Below are positions 22,614 to 34,490 of a stretch of 64,000 nt of DNA, one piece after another; the stretch's first letter is position 1, and every line of letters starts with the position of its first letter. The notes under the pieces are model-generated. The model had not been told where the DNA came from, made no database searches, and was given only the letters and a program-made list of their open reading frames with translations. Source of the DNA: Corbicula japonica (taxonomy: Eukaryota; Mollusca; Bivalvia; Venerida; Cyrenidae); contig JAZAYU010000061.1 in assembly GCA_038501625.1 (NCBI GenBank), positions 918,303 to 982,302 on the forward strand, read 5' to 3'. The translations under genes were made by a program, and so were the position numbers.

Positions 22614-24103
22614 CTAGAATGTAATAAAGTATTTAAATACTAGTATACATATCATTCGGAATGTCCCAAGTCTCTATTGAGATTTTGGCATACACGTTCT
22701 GTTTGCGTAGAAAGCGCTCTTGGCTTGGCGAAGAGTATGTCTTAATATATCTGAATGAATGGTTGTTCGTTGGTTTCTTATCTCGGCTATTTCCATATAA
22801 GTGCTGCGAACATGTTTCCGGCCGGAATCCCTTCAATTCGAACGTATGTCGTTTTAATTTGATTGTCTCCCTTTAAAAATATATATCTGAATAATGTTAT
22901 TTGAACGATCCTGCAGCTTTCGCTGTGAGTCTATAGCAATAATAGGTCTATAAAACACCTAAAAAAGAGATAGCACTTCGCTAATAATTTTGTGTATGTA
23001 AGTGTCTTAGTAATTAGTGAATTATACATAATATATATGTTGCTTGAAAAAAAACGAATAGAACGTCCTGTTTGCGTAAACACCACTCTTTGCTAGGCGA
23101 AGCAGCAGTGTTTAAGTCTTAGATAATGTCTCTGTACTGTATGTCTAAATGTTTGTTCATTGGCTTCTTATCTCACATATGGATAAAAACATCAACCATG
23201 TAACACAGTTTGTGTTTTGTCTAACTAAATGTAATCATGTCTGAACAATTTATAATTGATGTATGTATATCGTTTTATTTTCTGACTGTGGTTATTTCTA
23301 GTATGTTCATTTTTATTTTTCTAGTGAAACTTAAACCAACCTTTGATCGTTTTGAAGTATCTAAAACATTTATTGTATAGCTTATGATTGCATTTATCAA
23401 GGGACGCAACGCTGTACATCCTAAGCAGTATATGATCAAAGAGTTACTGTTTCGGCACTTTATGAATGTTCTGCATATAACCATATTACAATGTTATACA
23501 ACTTTTGATAACATAACGATAATAATATAGGATAAAACTTTACTTAAGTACATACCTAAGTGATCTAATGAAAAATATAACGAATAAATCACGACAAATT
23601 AAAAACCCAAAATGACAGCCATCTCAAATGGGTAATTTATAACCCCTGAACAATTACAATAAGATATTCGGTTTACATGAATAATAAAAGGTGATTCTTA
23701 GAAAATCTTTATGAAAGTGAATTTATTTTTTGAATAGCCATGCACAGTTGGTAAAGTTGAGAAGAATTCCACCTTTTTTCTTGTCAATAAAAAACCCAGA
23801 CCCAAGACTGACTGAGTTTGGAGACCAGTCAGTTTTTGAATCTTCAGCCCTTGATCAGAATAGCTTACCTCTCTTATTTTGAATTGTAATCGAAGGATTC
23901 TGCGCTTGTTCTATACTCCTCTGGCCCATTTCTTGTATATGCTCAAAAAATTGTTTCATCTCTGGCTGCTCAGCGAAAAGTCGCTCTTTCATAGCATTGA
24001 TCTGCTCTTCACTCATTGGCAAGTCTTCTGTATCCTCTGTGTTGATGTTCATCTTTTCCAAACTCTTGCCCAAGTCCTCCTTTTTCGCAGATTTTTTGGA
24101 CAT
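21736..24103 (-). CDS. TPR-repeat protein, gene A (two coding exons, 370 residues)
   Basis: Coding exons 23869-24103 and 21736-22613 join in phase 1 (AGAG/GTAAGC to CATTCTAG) with no stop, giving 370 residues. The N-terminal exon is highly charged (Lys/Glu) and predicts helix. The second exon is helical and contains tetratricopeptide-like repeats, e.g. AHAYYLLGAQYTITDQYARA then LDVFEKLYELD, and NAFYLLGYIHVSHYKNIEEG. It ends NTLDELD. TPRs are helix-turn-helix scaffolds for protein binding; no catalytic motif, signal peptide or membrane segment was seen. The closest named family is not recognised; a TTC-type cytosolic adaptor is possible. A good splice acceptor (CATTTCAG at 24117-24124) sits 13 bases before the ATG, so a 5' non-coding exon is likely. 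Gene B at 27590-30175 is a tandem paralogue. Confidence 0.85.
22614..23868 (-). other. Intron of TPR gene A
   Basis: Contains two diverged copies of a stretch with CCTGTTTGCGTA ... GGCGAAG ... TTCTTATCTC (about 22694-22790 and 23062-23175), and a fragment of the GAGACCAGTC foldback family near 23816-23850. Nothing else recognised. Confidence 0.6.
23869..24103 (-). CDS. TPR gene A, coding exon 1
   Basis: 235 bases from ATG 24101-24103, which follows GCTAAACACTACC just after an acceptor. Encodes MSKKSAKKEDLGKSLEKMNI and a Glu-rich stretch ending EQAQNPSITIQNKR. Donor AGAG/GTAAGC, exit phase 1. An upstream in-frame ATG lies in front of the acceptor and is not the start. Confidence 0.85.
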
Positions 24104-27100
24104 GGTAGTGTTTAGCCTGAAATGAATCATCAATACGCATTTTTGTTCTTGTAAGATTCACAATTATGTTTGTTTTTTTCCAGCCGAAATCATACAATAA
24201 TAGGCCTAACAATCATTATTTAGCGTTTTACGCCGGCAAGCCGACAAGCCGCTGACGCCGGCTATGCTAAGCCTGCGTACACGGTTCAACACACTCCAAC
24301 ACTAAGATCGTCCAAGTTTTTCCCCCAATTTGAAGGAAGTGTTAAAGTATGGTATAACTACTTGAAACAGCAGCAGATTGACCGGTTCCCACTGAACTTA
24401 CAATTAATTTTTTTAGAGAACGAAATCGAAAGTAGAATCTACATATCGAAAGTGTTCAGTTTATTCATTTATTGCTTTAATCAACAAAACTGAATAATTA
24501 TTCGGGTCACATTTAAATAAACATCGACAAAAATGCACTTCAGAATATTATAGAAAACCTATGACTATGTAAGTTCTACTTACTTCTAACTGTTTAATAC
24601 CCGGCTTTTCATAATAATTATGTAAACACACAGCATTGAACACTTTACTGCGACAAGTACGCGACAGCGTTCTGATAACGAACTAAACAAGATTTTCTAA
24701 TATTTGTTAATAATACTCAAAACTTAAAGCGGCATTACTTCAATTTAACCCGCTCTTGTATGAAATATTACATGTATTTGGAACTATAGGCACAAATTTG
24801 CAGCATTAGTTCGGGCTAATAAAATTTTAATTTACTAAAATAAATGGTCCGCGCGACTAAAAGCGAAAGTAGGATTTCCGAAACGTCACAGAAATCGAGA
24901 TCGCGCATGAAGTGGTCTCTTCGTCAAAAATAGGTGCTAAATGTACCTCCACTATATTTAGCTCTTTAAAAGTTCGTTAACGATAATTTAACAATATCAT
25001 TGAAAAGCACGTCTATAAGAAAGAATTCGATTGGACCTTTTGTGTTCTGTTAGAGAGTTTATATACTGGAGTCAGTATGAAAAAAATTATTTTTCAATAG
25101 TATATTCTTACTTAAGTTTAGGGCTGGGGCTTTAAGAAGTATGCTCAATTATTTAAAAAAAAATAAAGAAGACAAAAGTGGTTTTAATTTTCTTACGTAA
25201 TTTCTTTAATTTCCAACGACAATAATAGAGTTGATAAATATTTACTTTTAAATTTCTTTCAGCAAAACTACTTTTCTTGAAATTTCGCATGTATACATGT
25301 TATCTGATTCAGTGCAAAGTTTTATACATTTAAGTTTCACATTATGAGCCCATATACCTAATTGTTTGTTACAGAATTTTCATATTTACTGTAAGATAAC
25401 GTTTAAAGATATGTTAATATGTTATTGTCGGTCATCCTGATGACCGACATATTATAATGGACCAAACTTGAGCTTTCTACCTGAACACCGGTTAACAGTG
25501 ATGTAAAGCAAAGATCACGTTCCAGACGGAACGGATAATTTAGATAATTAGACTCTTACTCAGTCGTTATTTATGGATAGACTCTTACTCAGTCGTTATC
25601 TATAAAAACCTACAGGCCTCGTATTGGCTGTTGAAGGACGTCACATTTGGAGTTTGTACCTATTCTTAAATCCTCTCTCCAGCTTCTTATCAGCTAGGCT
25701 AATCTTCTTCTTCTTCTTCTTCTTGTCGTTCGCTCTACACGACCACTTCAGCATCCGTGATGAAAGTTGTGGTCCTCCGTAGGTCGTCAACATCTCCATA
25801 CAGTTTCTGCTGGATTGTTGCACCTTGTGGCCACGTTGCTTCTCGCTCCTGGTTGTATCGTTTACAGCTAGGCTAATTACCCATAAAGATATTTCCGTCA
25901 ACGAAACAATAAACATATACATATACATGGATTTTGTCTAGTAAATGTACACTGTGTATGATAAGTAAAAGATGAACAGCTTATAAATTTATTAAACCAA
26001 AGCAAATAAAATGTGTAGAGAACAATGAAAAGAGATTAGCTACTTATTTTGCTGACCACGAATCTACGAACTTGTGCAGCATTTTGTGAAACTCGGGGAT
26101 CAGAGGTATCCCAGGGAATGTTTTACATGGTTTAGCTAGCTCGATATGGCTACATCCGTCGGTACTTTCTTAATAATTTTGCATTTTGCCACTAATCAAC
26201 TGGTTGCTAAAGTTTTATAAGGTTTTGAATATAAAAATTATCTTTGGAACGCTAGAACACACAGTTTTGCAGAAATCTTAAATCGGGTAATGAAAATGAA
26301 AATAATAGACACTACAAGTTTAAGTTTTACTTAGTTGTAATTTGGTTTTGAATCAACAAAATAATCTTTGGAACATGCGAATACACATACTTTTGCAGAA
26401 GTATCAAATCGGGTCATGAAACTGTCAAAAATAGACAATACAAAATTTTGCTTTAAAAAAGCTAGTCGGTCATTGGCATAAGCTTTTAACAAAAAAAAGA
26501 CGGCGCTATAGTGCATATTTTTTTTTTTTTGCGAATTTGAATTCAATGCGTTAGGTTGTTATTCGAAGTCATGAGACATACTAAGTGAATACCAACATTC
26601 TAACGATATTGTTCTAGATCAGAAAGAACAATTTTATCATACCTGTGAGTCCCTGACAGACTGTTCACGTTTTTCTCTCCCACCCTATGACTGTGAAAAA
26701 ACTTTGGTTTTACCATATTCTGAAGCTTTTGATATATATTCACAGCTTGATAATCGTTGCTTTCTAACACTTTCTGACACAAAAATATTGTTTGACAAAC
26801 TTTTCCATTTTGGTTTACTTCCAAGTAAATTATTAACTTGTTCGCAAACAGGGTTAGATTTATCACCAGATTAATTACATCTCATTCGAAATAGGAAATA
26901 CCTATAAGTAAACTTACATTTTTGTATGGCATCGAATAAAAGTGCCTTAAAATTCAAACTTTTCTGCCGTCTTGTTAAAAGGTTGTGCTAATGACCGACT
27001 AGCTTTTTGGAAAGCTAAAACTTGTAAAGTTTATATAACGATGGGTTTGGAAATTGACGCCTGAAACAAGAATGGTATCCGGAGCCGTTGACTGTTTCAC

Positions 27101-27589
27101 TGCGCATGTCTGTTCTTATTTTCTGATAACGACAAGAAAGAGTCATAAAACTAACAACGGGAGACCAGTTTCAAATCTCAAGCATCTGACTGGCTGAAAT
27201 TGCGACATTTTCTTGTTAATTGCTTCAAAATGCCTATGGCGTTAATTTTTACTAAAATAACGCGGTTTTCGTTGATATTAAAAATGTTCTGTTTATTAAA
27301 TTGCTCACTGTTTACTCTGTAAATTGTCGTGTGCAGTGTATATCGTGCAGTTAATGACGTCACAAATTAGAATCGGAGTCGCACAAGAAGAAACCAAGGT
27401 TTTGTGTGGGAAAATCTCTTTTTAATGCTGCGACTTGCCAATCGTATCAACTCGGCGATCTCCGGCAAGCTTCGGATATACACCGAAGCGTGATCCGAGT
27501 GGCGACTTGCATTTGCGATAAGTGATACATCAAAAATGGAAACATGTTATTCATTATTTTTAAACAGTTGTCATTAATAAGTTGTTCTT
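24104..27589. other. Intergenic between TPR genes A and B
   Basis: No exon supported. It contains the second copy of the 2.06-kb repeat (24726-25131), a 24-base perfect hairpin TGTCGGTCATC / GATGACCGACA at 25426-25449, a duplicated ACTCTTACTCAGTCGTTAT at about 25540-25600, a (CTT)n run near 25690-25725 and a half copy of the GAGATTTGAGACTGG family at about 27157-27200. A minus-strand open frame at 26600-26866 has no recognisable domain. Confidence 0.5.
24726..25131 (+). repeat. Dispersed repeat, copy 2 (partner at 2065-2424)
   Basis: Same sequence and orientation as 2065-2424, with an extra stretch near 25008-25050 (AAGCACGTCTATAAGAAAGA). Either copy 1 has a deletion or this copy an insertion. 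Confidence 0.8.
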
Positions 27590-28467
27590 TCAATCTAACT
27601 CATCCAATTTGTTTTGAATGGTGTTTTTCACTTTTTGGAATTTCTTTGCTTTGTGAAGAGGCACAATTGATTGTAGAAATGTTTTGGGGTTAAAATCTGT
27701 TGGTGGATTAAAGGGCAGTCTAAAGGTTTCCGCTGTTTGACCGAGATTGTAATACTTCAAACCTTCAGCAATGTTTTTATAATGCGCTACGTGAATGTAT
27801 CCAAGCAGGTAATGTGCGTTTGGGTACTTTTCAGCACATTGGGGGAATTTGTCAATACATTCATGCAACAATCGCATCGCTTTCTTTGGTTCTTTTCTAT
27901 GCAAGTGGAAGGCAATGAAATATTTTGCCTCGATGTTAGAAGCATCTAATTCATACAACTTTTCAAAAGCATCTAATGCTCTGACATATTGATCAGTAAT
28001 TGTATACTGTGCACCTAAGTGGTAGTAGGCATTAGCAAGAATCTTTTTAGCCAGGGTCTCACTTTTATAAGGCAGTATCTTGTGTGCAAATTCTTCCAGA
28101 GATCGAATTACTAATGCGAACCACTCGTAATCGGACATTTGTTTCAACTTCCTCTGGTTGATGATCGTTACACTGAAGTACTCTACTAGTAGATCATTGG
28201 GTCTCAACTTTAAGTAATCTTCAACCAGTTGTTCGACCTGAGGCGGAAATGGGAACTGATAACGTAGAAAGTCAGCGATCATGTACCCTTCCATATAATT
28301 GTGGAACCCAGGCTGAAGGAAGTCGCAGTCTGTTTGTAAGAGAACTCTTGGGCGCGAGTACGTCCACAATATTTTAAATCCAAAAGCGTAATGATTATAT
28401 GCTTTCATAGTTAATTTGGCAGTTGGCGAGTCAGGAAACTTCTCTAGAAGGTCTGGCGTTACTTTAC
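27590..28467 (-). CDS. TPR gene B, coding exon 2
   Basis: 878 bases, acceptor CTATGTTTTAG, stop TGA at 27590-27592. Contains the same TPR helix pairs as gene A; NAHYLLGYIHVAHYKNIAEG is the best-conserved one. No frame break. Confidence 0.9.
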
Positions 28468-30175
28468 CTAAAACATAGATTTAATCATACGTAATATTCA
28501 TTCCTACATCTTTCATTTGATTTCAGTCGTCTCATGTTTTATATAGAGGCATAAGTTAAATGATCAGTTTTCATTATATTTCAAATAAACTAGGGTATCT
28601 TTGACAATGAATATTCATTTCGGGAATAAACCATTAGAAACTGTTTCTTAATATATGTATCCAATATAGTTATTTCATATCCGAAAATACAAGCTTTGAT
28701 CAAGTATTATTCCTACAGTATTTTATTTAAGAGGTCGCAAACATTGCCAATGGCGAAAAGTGGCTAAAATTTAAAAAATGAATTTTTGGGGAAATACTTA
28801 TTGCCACCTAGATTTTAGTAAAGAAATGTATTTAGCTAAGGACGTAGTTATGTTTGCAAGCTCAATTTAGTCTAATTCATGTTCTAATTACCAAGCACAT
28901 ACTTAAACAAAAGAAAAACCGTTTGCATGAGAACTCTGAAATTCAAGGACAATATACCAAAGCAACTCGTACCTGAAATATGTATATGCTGGTCTACAAT
29001 GTTTAGTGCCAATTCGTCAAAATAATGTTCGGGTTTTCAAGAAATTCAAGGAAAACTTACTTCCGGGTTTCTACTTCCAGTTTCAGTTTCAAGTCAAACT
29101 GTTCTTCTTAAAATTTCTGACATTATTTTGACAGGTGACCGCAAAGTATTGTAAATAAGTGTTTACGAGATACCTATATCATTTTTCTAGACTTTTTAAA
29201 CAGCCATTCCAGACTTCTGGTGCAAACAGTATTTCTTTTTTGTGTGTGTCTGTTCTATGTAAATATAGCACTTTTTCAAACAACTTGATCATCCAAACTT
29301 AAATACTGCCACGTGACACTATATTTTTTCACTTTTATTGGTCTGCCAGTGAGAATTAATGTCAAGTTTTGAAAAGGTACATCAAAGTGTTTGACTTCAA
29401 ACCGAAAGTAGAAACCCGGAAGTAAATTTTCCTTGAATTCCTTGAAAACCGTAACATTATTTTGACGAATTGGCACTAAACATGGTAGACCAGCATATAC
29501 TTATTTCAGGTATGAGTGGTTTTGGTATATTGTCCGTGAATTTCAGAGTTCTCATGCAAACTGTTTTTCTTTTGTTTTAGCATGTGCTTTGTAATTAGAA
29601 CATGAATTAGACTAAATTGAGCTTGCAAACATTAACTACATCCTTAGCTAAATACATTTCTTTAATAAAATCTAGGTAGCAATAGATATTTCCCCAAAAA
29701 CTCATTTTTGAAATTTTAGCCACTTTTCGCCATTTGCAATGTTTGCGACGCCTTAATGTTTTCCGGTTTACATGGGTTATCCCTACAGTATCTTATTTAA
29801 TGTTTTCCGGTTTACATGGGTTATCCCTACAGTATTTTATTTATTATTTTCCGGTTTACAAGGGTTATCTAAAGAACTGATTTCATGACCAAAGACGGTA
29901 TCTCCAATGTTTTTTATCTTTTAGCTAAAGATAATTAATTTACCTCTTGTATTCTTAATAGTTATAGAGGGATTTTGAGCCTGTTCTATTCTTCGTTTGC
30001 TCATTTCTTCCATATGCTCAAAGAAGTGTTTCATTTCCGGCTGCTCTGCACAAAGCTTTTCTTTCTTGGCGTTCATATGTTCTTCGTGCAATGGGAAGTC
30101 TTTATTTCCTGAATTCACGGACATCTTTTCCGAAGCCTTTTCCAATTCCTTCTTTTCGGAAGTCTTTTCTGCCAT
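27590..30175 (-). CDS. TPR-repeat protein, gene B (two coding exons, 369 residues)
   Basis: Tandem paralogue of gene A in the same orientation. Coding exons 29944-30175 and 27590-28467 join in phase 1; exon 2 has exactly the same length (878 bases) as in gene A. The peptide is clearly homologous throughout, for example both have HKILPYKSETLAKK and GAQYTITDQY, and both end in LDELD. Differences are mostly substitutions, with one lost codon in exon 1. As in gene A, the ATG follows a splice acceptor closely (TCATTTTAG then ACTCATGG), so a 5' non-coding exon is likely. The intron carries a 1.02-kb foldback element. Frame fully open, so both copies are probably functional; function beyond protein binding is unknown. 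Confidence 0.85.
28731..29752. mobile_element. 1.02-kb foldback element with about 370-bp inverted arms, TTAA-flanked
   Basis: The left arm starts GAGGTCGCAAACATTGC and the right arm ends GCAATGTTTGCGACGCC. The arms (about 28731-29100 and 29385-29752) remain alignable in inverse orientation almost throughout, e.g. TACTTCCGGGTTTCTACTT on the left. TTAA lies directly outside on both sides (28727-28730, 29753-29756), the target duplication typical of piggyBac-type transposition. No ORF, so non-autonomous. It sits in the intron of TPR gene B and appears to have inserted at a unit border of the 44-bp array that follows. Confidence 0.85.
29757..29870 (+). repeat. 44-bp tandem repeat, about 2.6 copies
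   Basis: Units start at 29757, 29801 and 29845 and are built on TGTTTTCCGGTTTACATGGG and TTATCCCTACAGTATCTTAT. The flank left of the foldback element (28708-28730) is the end of another unit (TTCCTACAGTATTTTATTTAA), so the element split an older array. Confidence 0.8.
29944..30175 (-). CDS. TPR gene B, coding exon 1
   Basis: 232 bases from ATG 30173-30175. Encodes MAEKTSEKKELEKASEKMSV and a charged helix ending EQAQNPSITIKNTR. Donor AGAG/GTAAAT (slightly weaker than in gene A), exit phase 1. Confidence 0.85.
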
Positions 30176-31837
30176 GAGTCTAAAATGATATTATTATTTC
30201 AAATTATTGTTTCGTTTTCTATATTCTGGTAGGCTTCTTATAATTTATTATTAAAAGAGAAAATCAAAAACGAATGTTTTGCCGAATATTAGAAAATTCG
30301 AGAAATGTATTTCCCATCAATTGAAGCACAATTTGTTATTACAAAGTCGAAGTTAATAAGATTACTGACTCCTGAGGTGGACTGCAGACCACTAAAAATG
30401 TAAATATTGAACAATGAATCAAATGGTGGATGAAGAACAAACAAAAACAAATAACAATTTCTAATGTATTATTATGTATTATTAATATACTATTATTATC
30501 TTAGTTTGGATAGAAAAGGTGGGAGAGTGGTCAAGATTCAAATTAATGATTAAACAAATAAAAATTAGTGGTTAGAGAAATGTTTGAATGAAGGAGGTAA
30601 ATATAGTTTTGCAGTCAGATACAAAAATAAACATGGAAATAAAAATTGGAAAGCGCTTCAATAACAAATCAAAGCACTGAAAGTGCTGGAAGCCAGCGGA
30701 GCGTAAACATAATCAAAATAAAACAACCCAATAATGTGCAATGTAACAGGACCAAGTTTTATTCCAGCCATTGTAGATATATAATATTTGAACAGAATGA
30801 AGAAACTCCTATGGAAGACATGCCATATGCTTGCAAAAATGCAAAAACCACTCATAACAAAACTGGTCAAAATATTTAACAAGATGGTCCATAGGACCAT
30901 TGGTCGCTCACCTGTCAACAACTGCTCAAGAGTCAGTGGATGCAAATGCAATTGCCATAATAGCTTTCTTTGGCTCTTTCAATGGCCATAACTCTGGAAT
31001 TCATTATGGAATCTAGCCGGTTCAAGAAAGGAACCAAGATCTTATAGTAACTCAATTATTGTACAAGCCTGATTAAATTCAAATAAAAATGAAGCTGCTT
31101 TTGTGCAGTCTAAATAGTTTATTTTGGCACTTAACTCCGGAACCCATAACGCAATATGGCAATTTCAAGAAAGGAACTAAGATCTTATGGTAATGGAAGT
31201 GAATATCAGATCAAAATTAAGACCACCAGTAGTAGGGGTTACCCCCTAATCGCCGCATCCGGAGGAGTAGGATATGCTTGGGTGCACTTAAGCACGAAAT
31301 AGGTCAACGAACTTTTATTTCTTTTAACACCCTTCATTCATTTGAAAAGCAAATGTTTAACGCCCTTCATTCATTTGAAGATCAAATGAGGTCGATAAAT
31401 TATTCACAGGTAACTGTCAGCTTAGTTAATTAATATGAATTGAACGTCTTTGAAGTACGCTTTTTCATAGCAATACATTTACATTTTCTTCATTATCGTG
31501 ATAAAGTGGTGAGCAACGCATTCAGATAAGTTTAGTTTGTGAAAAACACTAACGTTTATATGAAACAAAAAAAGATATAATTTGCCAGCATTAAAGTGTA
31601 CCAGAAAAAAAGTTTTTAAATATATTCAGTTTACTCATACGTGATTTGACATTAAAGACATTAAGAAGAACGAGGAAATATCTTCACATAGTACGAATCT
31701 ACCCGTTGAATACAACTAAAGGTTAGTAAAGCGTTTGATATTTAGCTTTATGTTCTTCTTTATAACACGTAGAAACATCAATGATTTAAAGTTGTGTTAA
31801 TGAAAAAACACCATAATATCTGATCGGAATGATTATT

Positions 31838-31863
31838 TGTTATTATTATTATTATTACTATTA

Positions 31864-31924
<61 letters not shown>
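31838..31924 (+). repeat. (ATT)n microsatellite
   Basis: About 28 ATT units with one interruption near 31857. It gives an artificial run of Asn or Ile codons. Confidence 0.9.
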
Positions 31925-32180
31925 GTTAAACAGTTTTAATTTATCTTTACTACACACAACACGCGCGAGTGCACACACTGACCTTTATTTTATGAAGTCG
32001 CAAAGTTAAAGCTGTTCCGATTTGCTAAAGTTTAGTTTAAATACATTTAATTTATACAAACTACGGTTGTACAGATATCTTTAACATTTTACTGAAATGA
32101 ATTGTTGAACGTTAAGTAAACATGAATTACCTCGAACAAAACTCCGAATTTAATCCTCGTTGGCGTAATAATATTACTTA

Positions 32181-32263
32181 TAATAGAACAGTATGATCAA
32201 CGTTGAATTTTAGTAGCCTTATTAAGGCTACTAAAATTCAACGTTGATCATACTGTTCTATTA
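32181..32263. repeat. Perfect 83-bp hairpin, arms of about 40 bp
   Basis: The left arm runs TAATAGAACAGTATGATCAA onward and the right arm is its exact inverse, ending TGATCATACTGTTCTATTA. The centre lies at AGCCTTATTAAGGCT. The high identity suggests a recent event or selection. It is about 500 bases in front of the first Polinton exon. Confidence 0.9.
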
Positions 32264-32687
32264 AATTATTACGACTTTCAAAACTGAAATTCTAAGACAT
32301 TTAGACAGAATTTCAGAAAAGAAAAAAAAAACACTTATCAAAACAGAATAAGGCACTTTATCTCATGTTGTCCTTTTTGCAGCTTTTCATAAGACAATAT
32401 CCGAAATCCTAATCACGCATAATAATTTCCTTCTTGTTTGTAAAGTTAATTTTTATTTAACACTGATGTATTTGCTTAAATATTTTAGACACAAAATATT
32501 ATGTACGCATAATGTCGGTCGCGTGTCATAAAATAGAGGTCTACATTAAGAGAGATACCTTCAAATCATTGTTGCGGAACATGTAAACATTAGTGTAGGT
32601 TAAAGACGTATAAATTCAGAAAGAAATGTAAGTAGTTAATTTCATGTTGACCAGTACGTGGCATTTTATGAACCTATACTGTTTCAG

Positions 32688-32795
32688 ATGTCTTTAAACT
32701 TTCAACGTTGTCGTTGGTGTGGCGCTTCTTTCTACAATTCAGAAGATGTAACTGAACACGAAAATATTCACAGGCAACTCGATGATCTTGGACAT
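32688..32795 (+). CDS. Polinton PolB gene, exon a (C2H2 finger)
   Basis: 108 bases, 36 codons, from ATG 32688. Encodes a C2H2 finger, CRWCGASFYNSEDVTEHENI followed by H. Donor CAT/GTAAGT. The ATG stands right behind a good acceptor (ACTGTTTCAG), so a non-coding 5' exon is likely. Confidence 0.7.
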
Positions 32796-32941
32796 GTAAG
32801 TTTGTATAGCGAAATGACGATTTCGTATTATTTTGAAACACTATTACATGTAATTGATAAGTTCCTGGAAACTCACCATCTTTTAAACATAAAGTTTAAA
32901 CGCATTTTAATCCATGTTACTTTTTTTCTTTTGTCTTTCAG

Positions 32942-33004
32942 ACATGTTCACCTATAATTCTGTGTGAAACAGCCGATAATCACCATTATTCCGGCCAACC
33001 GCAT
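32942..33004 (+). CDS. Polinton PolB gene, exon b
   Basis: 63 bases, phase 0 at both ends; acceptor TTGTCTTTCAG, donor CAT/GTAAGA. Encodes TCSPIILCETADNHHYSGQP plus His. No known domain; it joins the zinc-finger exons in frame. Confidence 0.6.
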
Positions 33005-33155
33005 GTAAGAACTTTTTTTTTATTAAGAGTGTTCACAATTTGTATTTTACATATATATGATTAAAAAGAATCTCACAAAATATGAAAAAAACATGTGTTG
33101 AATACATCTAAAGAAATTGATTTAACAATATAATTATACAAGCAAACTCTTGCAG

Positions 33156-34016
33156 GAATCGGACTTATCTGGATTCATTAATCATTTTGCTAACCGATTT
33201 CAGGATGAGAAGGATGGTTTTATCTGTCACAAGTGTGGAAAACATTTCACTCGCACAGATAACATGAATCGTCATGTCAACACTTGCAAAGTCACAGAGC
33301 ACCAGCCAAACTGCGCCGCGTCCTATTCATGTGCAAAATGCTCTAAAACATTTAGACGCATGTATAATATGGAACGCCACGAGAAAACGTGTGCTAACTC
33401 GGAACATGTCTGCCCCAAATGTAAGAAAATATGCAAATCAGCTGATGGACTTAAACGTCATCTTCAGTGGCATGGTAAGTTACTAGCATCTTCGTCAACA
33501 ACAAACACAACAACAGCAACACCAGCGTCGCCACAATATAGATGTCGGCGCTGCTCTGGGTCATTCGAAAATAGACATGATTTGTACTTGCACAGTATGA
33601 GGGAACACTACGATCAGTCCGGAGGGGCTTTACAGCAGCAGCCTTATGGAGCTAATGACCTTCCTCCGTGGCATGACGATGATGATTTGCGCCGTGTATA
33701 CAAAGCCAAAGCTCCCATCATTCTGGAAAATCATCGACAAGGCCCCGTACAATCTGTTTTCAATTTTCCACTGACGAACACTATAAGCATTAATCAGTTG
33801 ATGGGATACGTGAATGACATTTATCAGCAGCAGCAGAGGGCCTTCCGACTTAACTTAATATTCGGGGTCATTCTTCAAAACAGAGAGACGAGACAATATC
33901 GCTATTTTGTACCCTATAATAACAACGGTATACTAGAGCGACCTTTTTACATATCTAGAAGGAGAGACCTCCAACGTTTCCGTTTCCAGTTGGAGCAGAA
34001 AGACATAACAACATAA
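33156..34016 (+). pseudogene. Polinton PolB gene, exon c (zinc fingers and polymerase N-terminus)
   Basis: Acceptor ACTCTTGCAG. Four C2H2-type fingers can be seen in the first 160 residues (CHKCGKHFTRTDNMNRHVNT, CAKCSKTFRRMYNMERHEKT, CPKCKKICKSADGLKRH and CRRCSGSFENRHDLYLH). A Gln/Asp-rich linker and a stretch with FNFPLTNTISINQL follow, where the polymerase part begins. The frame ends at TAA 34014-34016, yet the same frame continues sensibly behind it, so the stop is a disabling mutation. Confidence 0.75.
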
Positions 34017-34490
34017 CTGTTAAGAAACAGACCGGATACCAAATGGATCCCTGTGCTCATCACTAATGTCCATTATAACGTGTATAGCACCTACTACCCT
34101 CTTGGCCGCGGTGATCTTCCTGCCTTTCTACTGCGAAAAGATAGCATTTACCCGCTAGTAAAAATCGAAATAATGGCAAGCCCTATCTGGAAAACCTTTG
34201 TGCTTTTAGAAGCCTGGCTTTGCATCCTGGGTACAATATTAAGTCTATAGAACAGCCTGCCAAACAGTTCTTTAGACAGTGGAGTCAAAAACCGATCGAT
34301 CTTTTTGAAGGATTGAGTATTGAAGACTTCCCTGAATTCGAAACTTGTTTCAAAGTCAACATGGAAGTGTACAGTTTGCAAGAAGACGGTTTTGCAAGAT
34401 CGGTTTACAAATCCCGGGGACAGCATGACTCTACAATGTTCTTGAATCTGTAAGAAAACCATCTCTCCTACATCAAAGATTTCAAAATGT

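Larger units (their letters stand above)
30176..32687. other. Intergenic between TPR gene B and the Polinton
   Basis: No exon supported. Features seen: a small hairpin GGTCCATAGGACC at 30886-30898 followed by TGGTCGCTCACCTG (compare GGGCCATGATGGCCC and TCGCTCACCTG near 14674-14698), an (ATT)n microsatellite and a perfect 83-bp inverted repeat. The left end of the Polinton must lie here but its terminal repeat was not identified. Confidence 0.5.

Noticed and set aside
26600..26866. 88-residue minus-strand ORF between the TPR genes
   Set aside because: Looks protein-like in places but has no recognisable motif and no clear splice partner; left out.
31778..31978. ORF with long Asn and Ile runs
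   Set aside because: Produced by the (ATT)n microsatellite.
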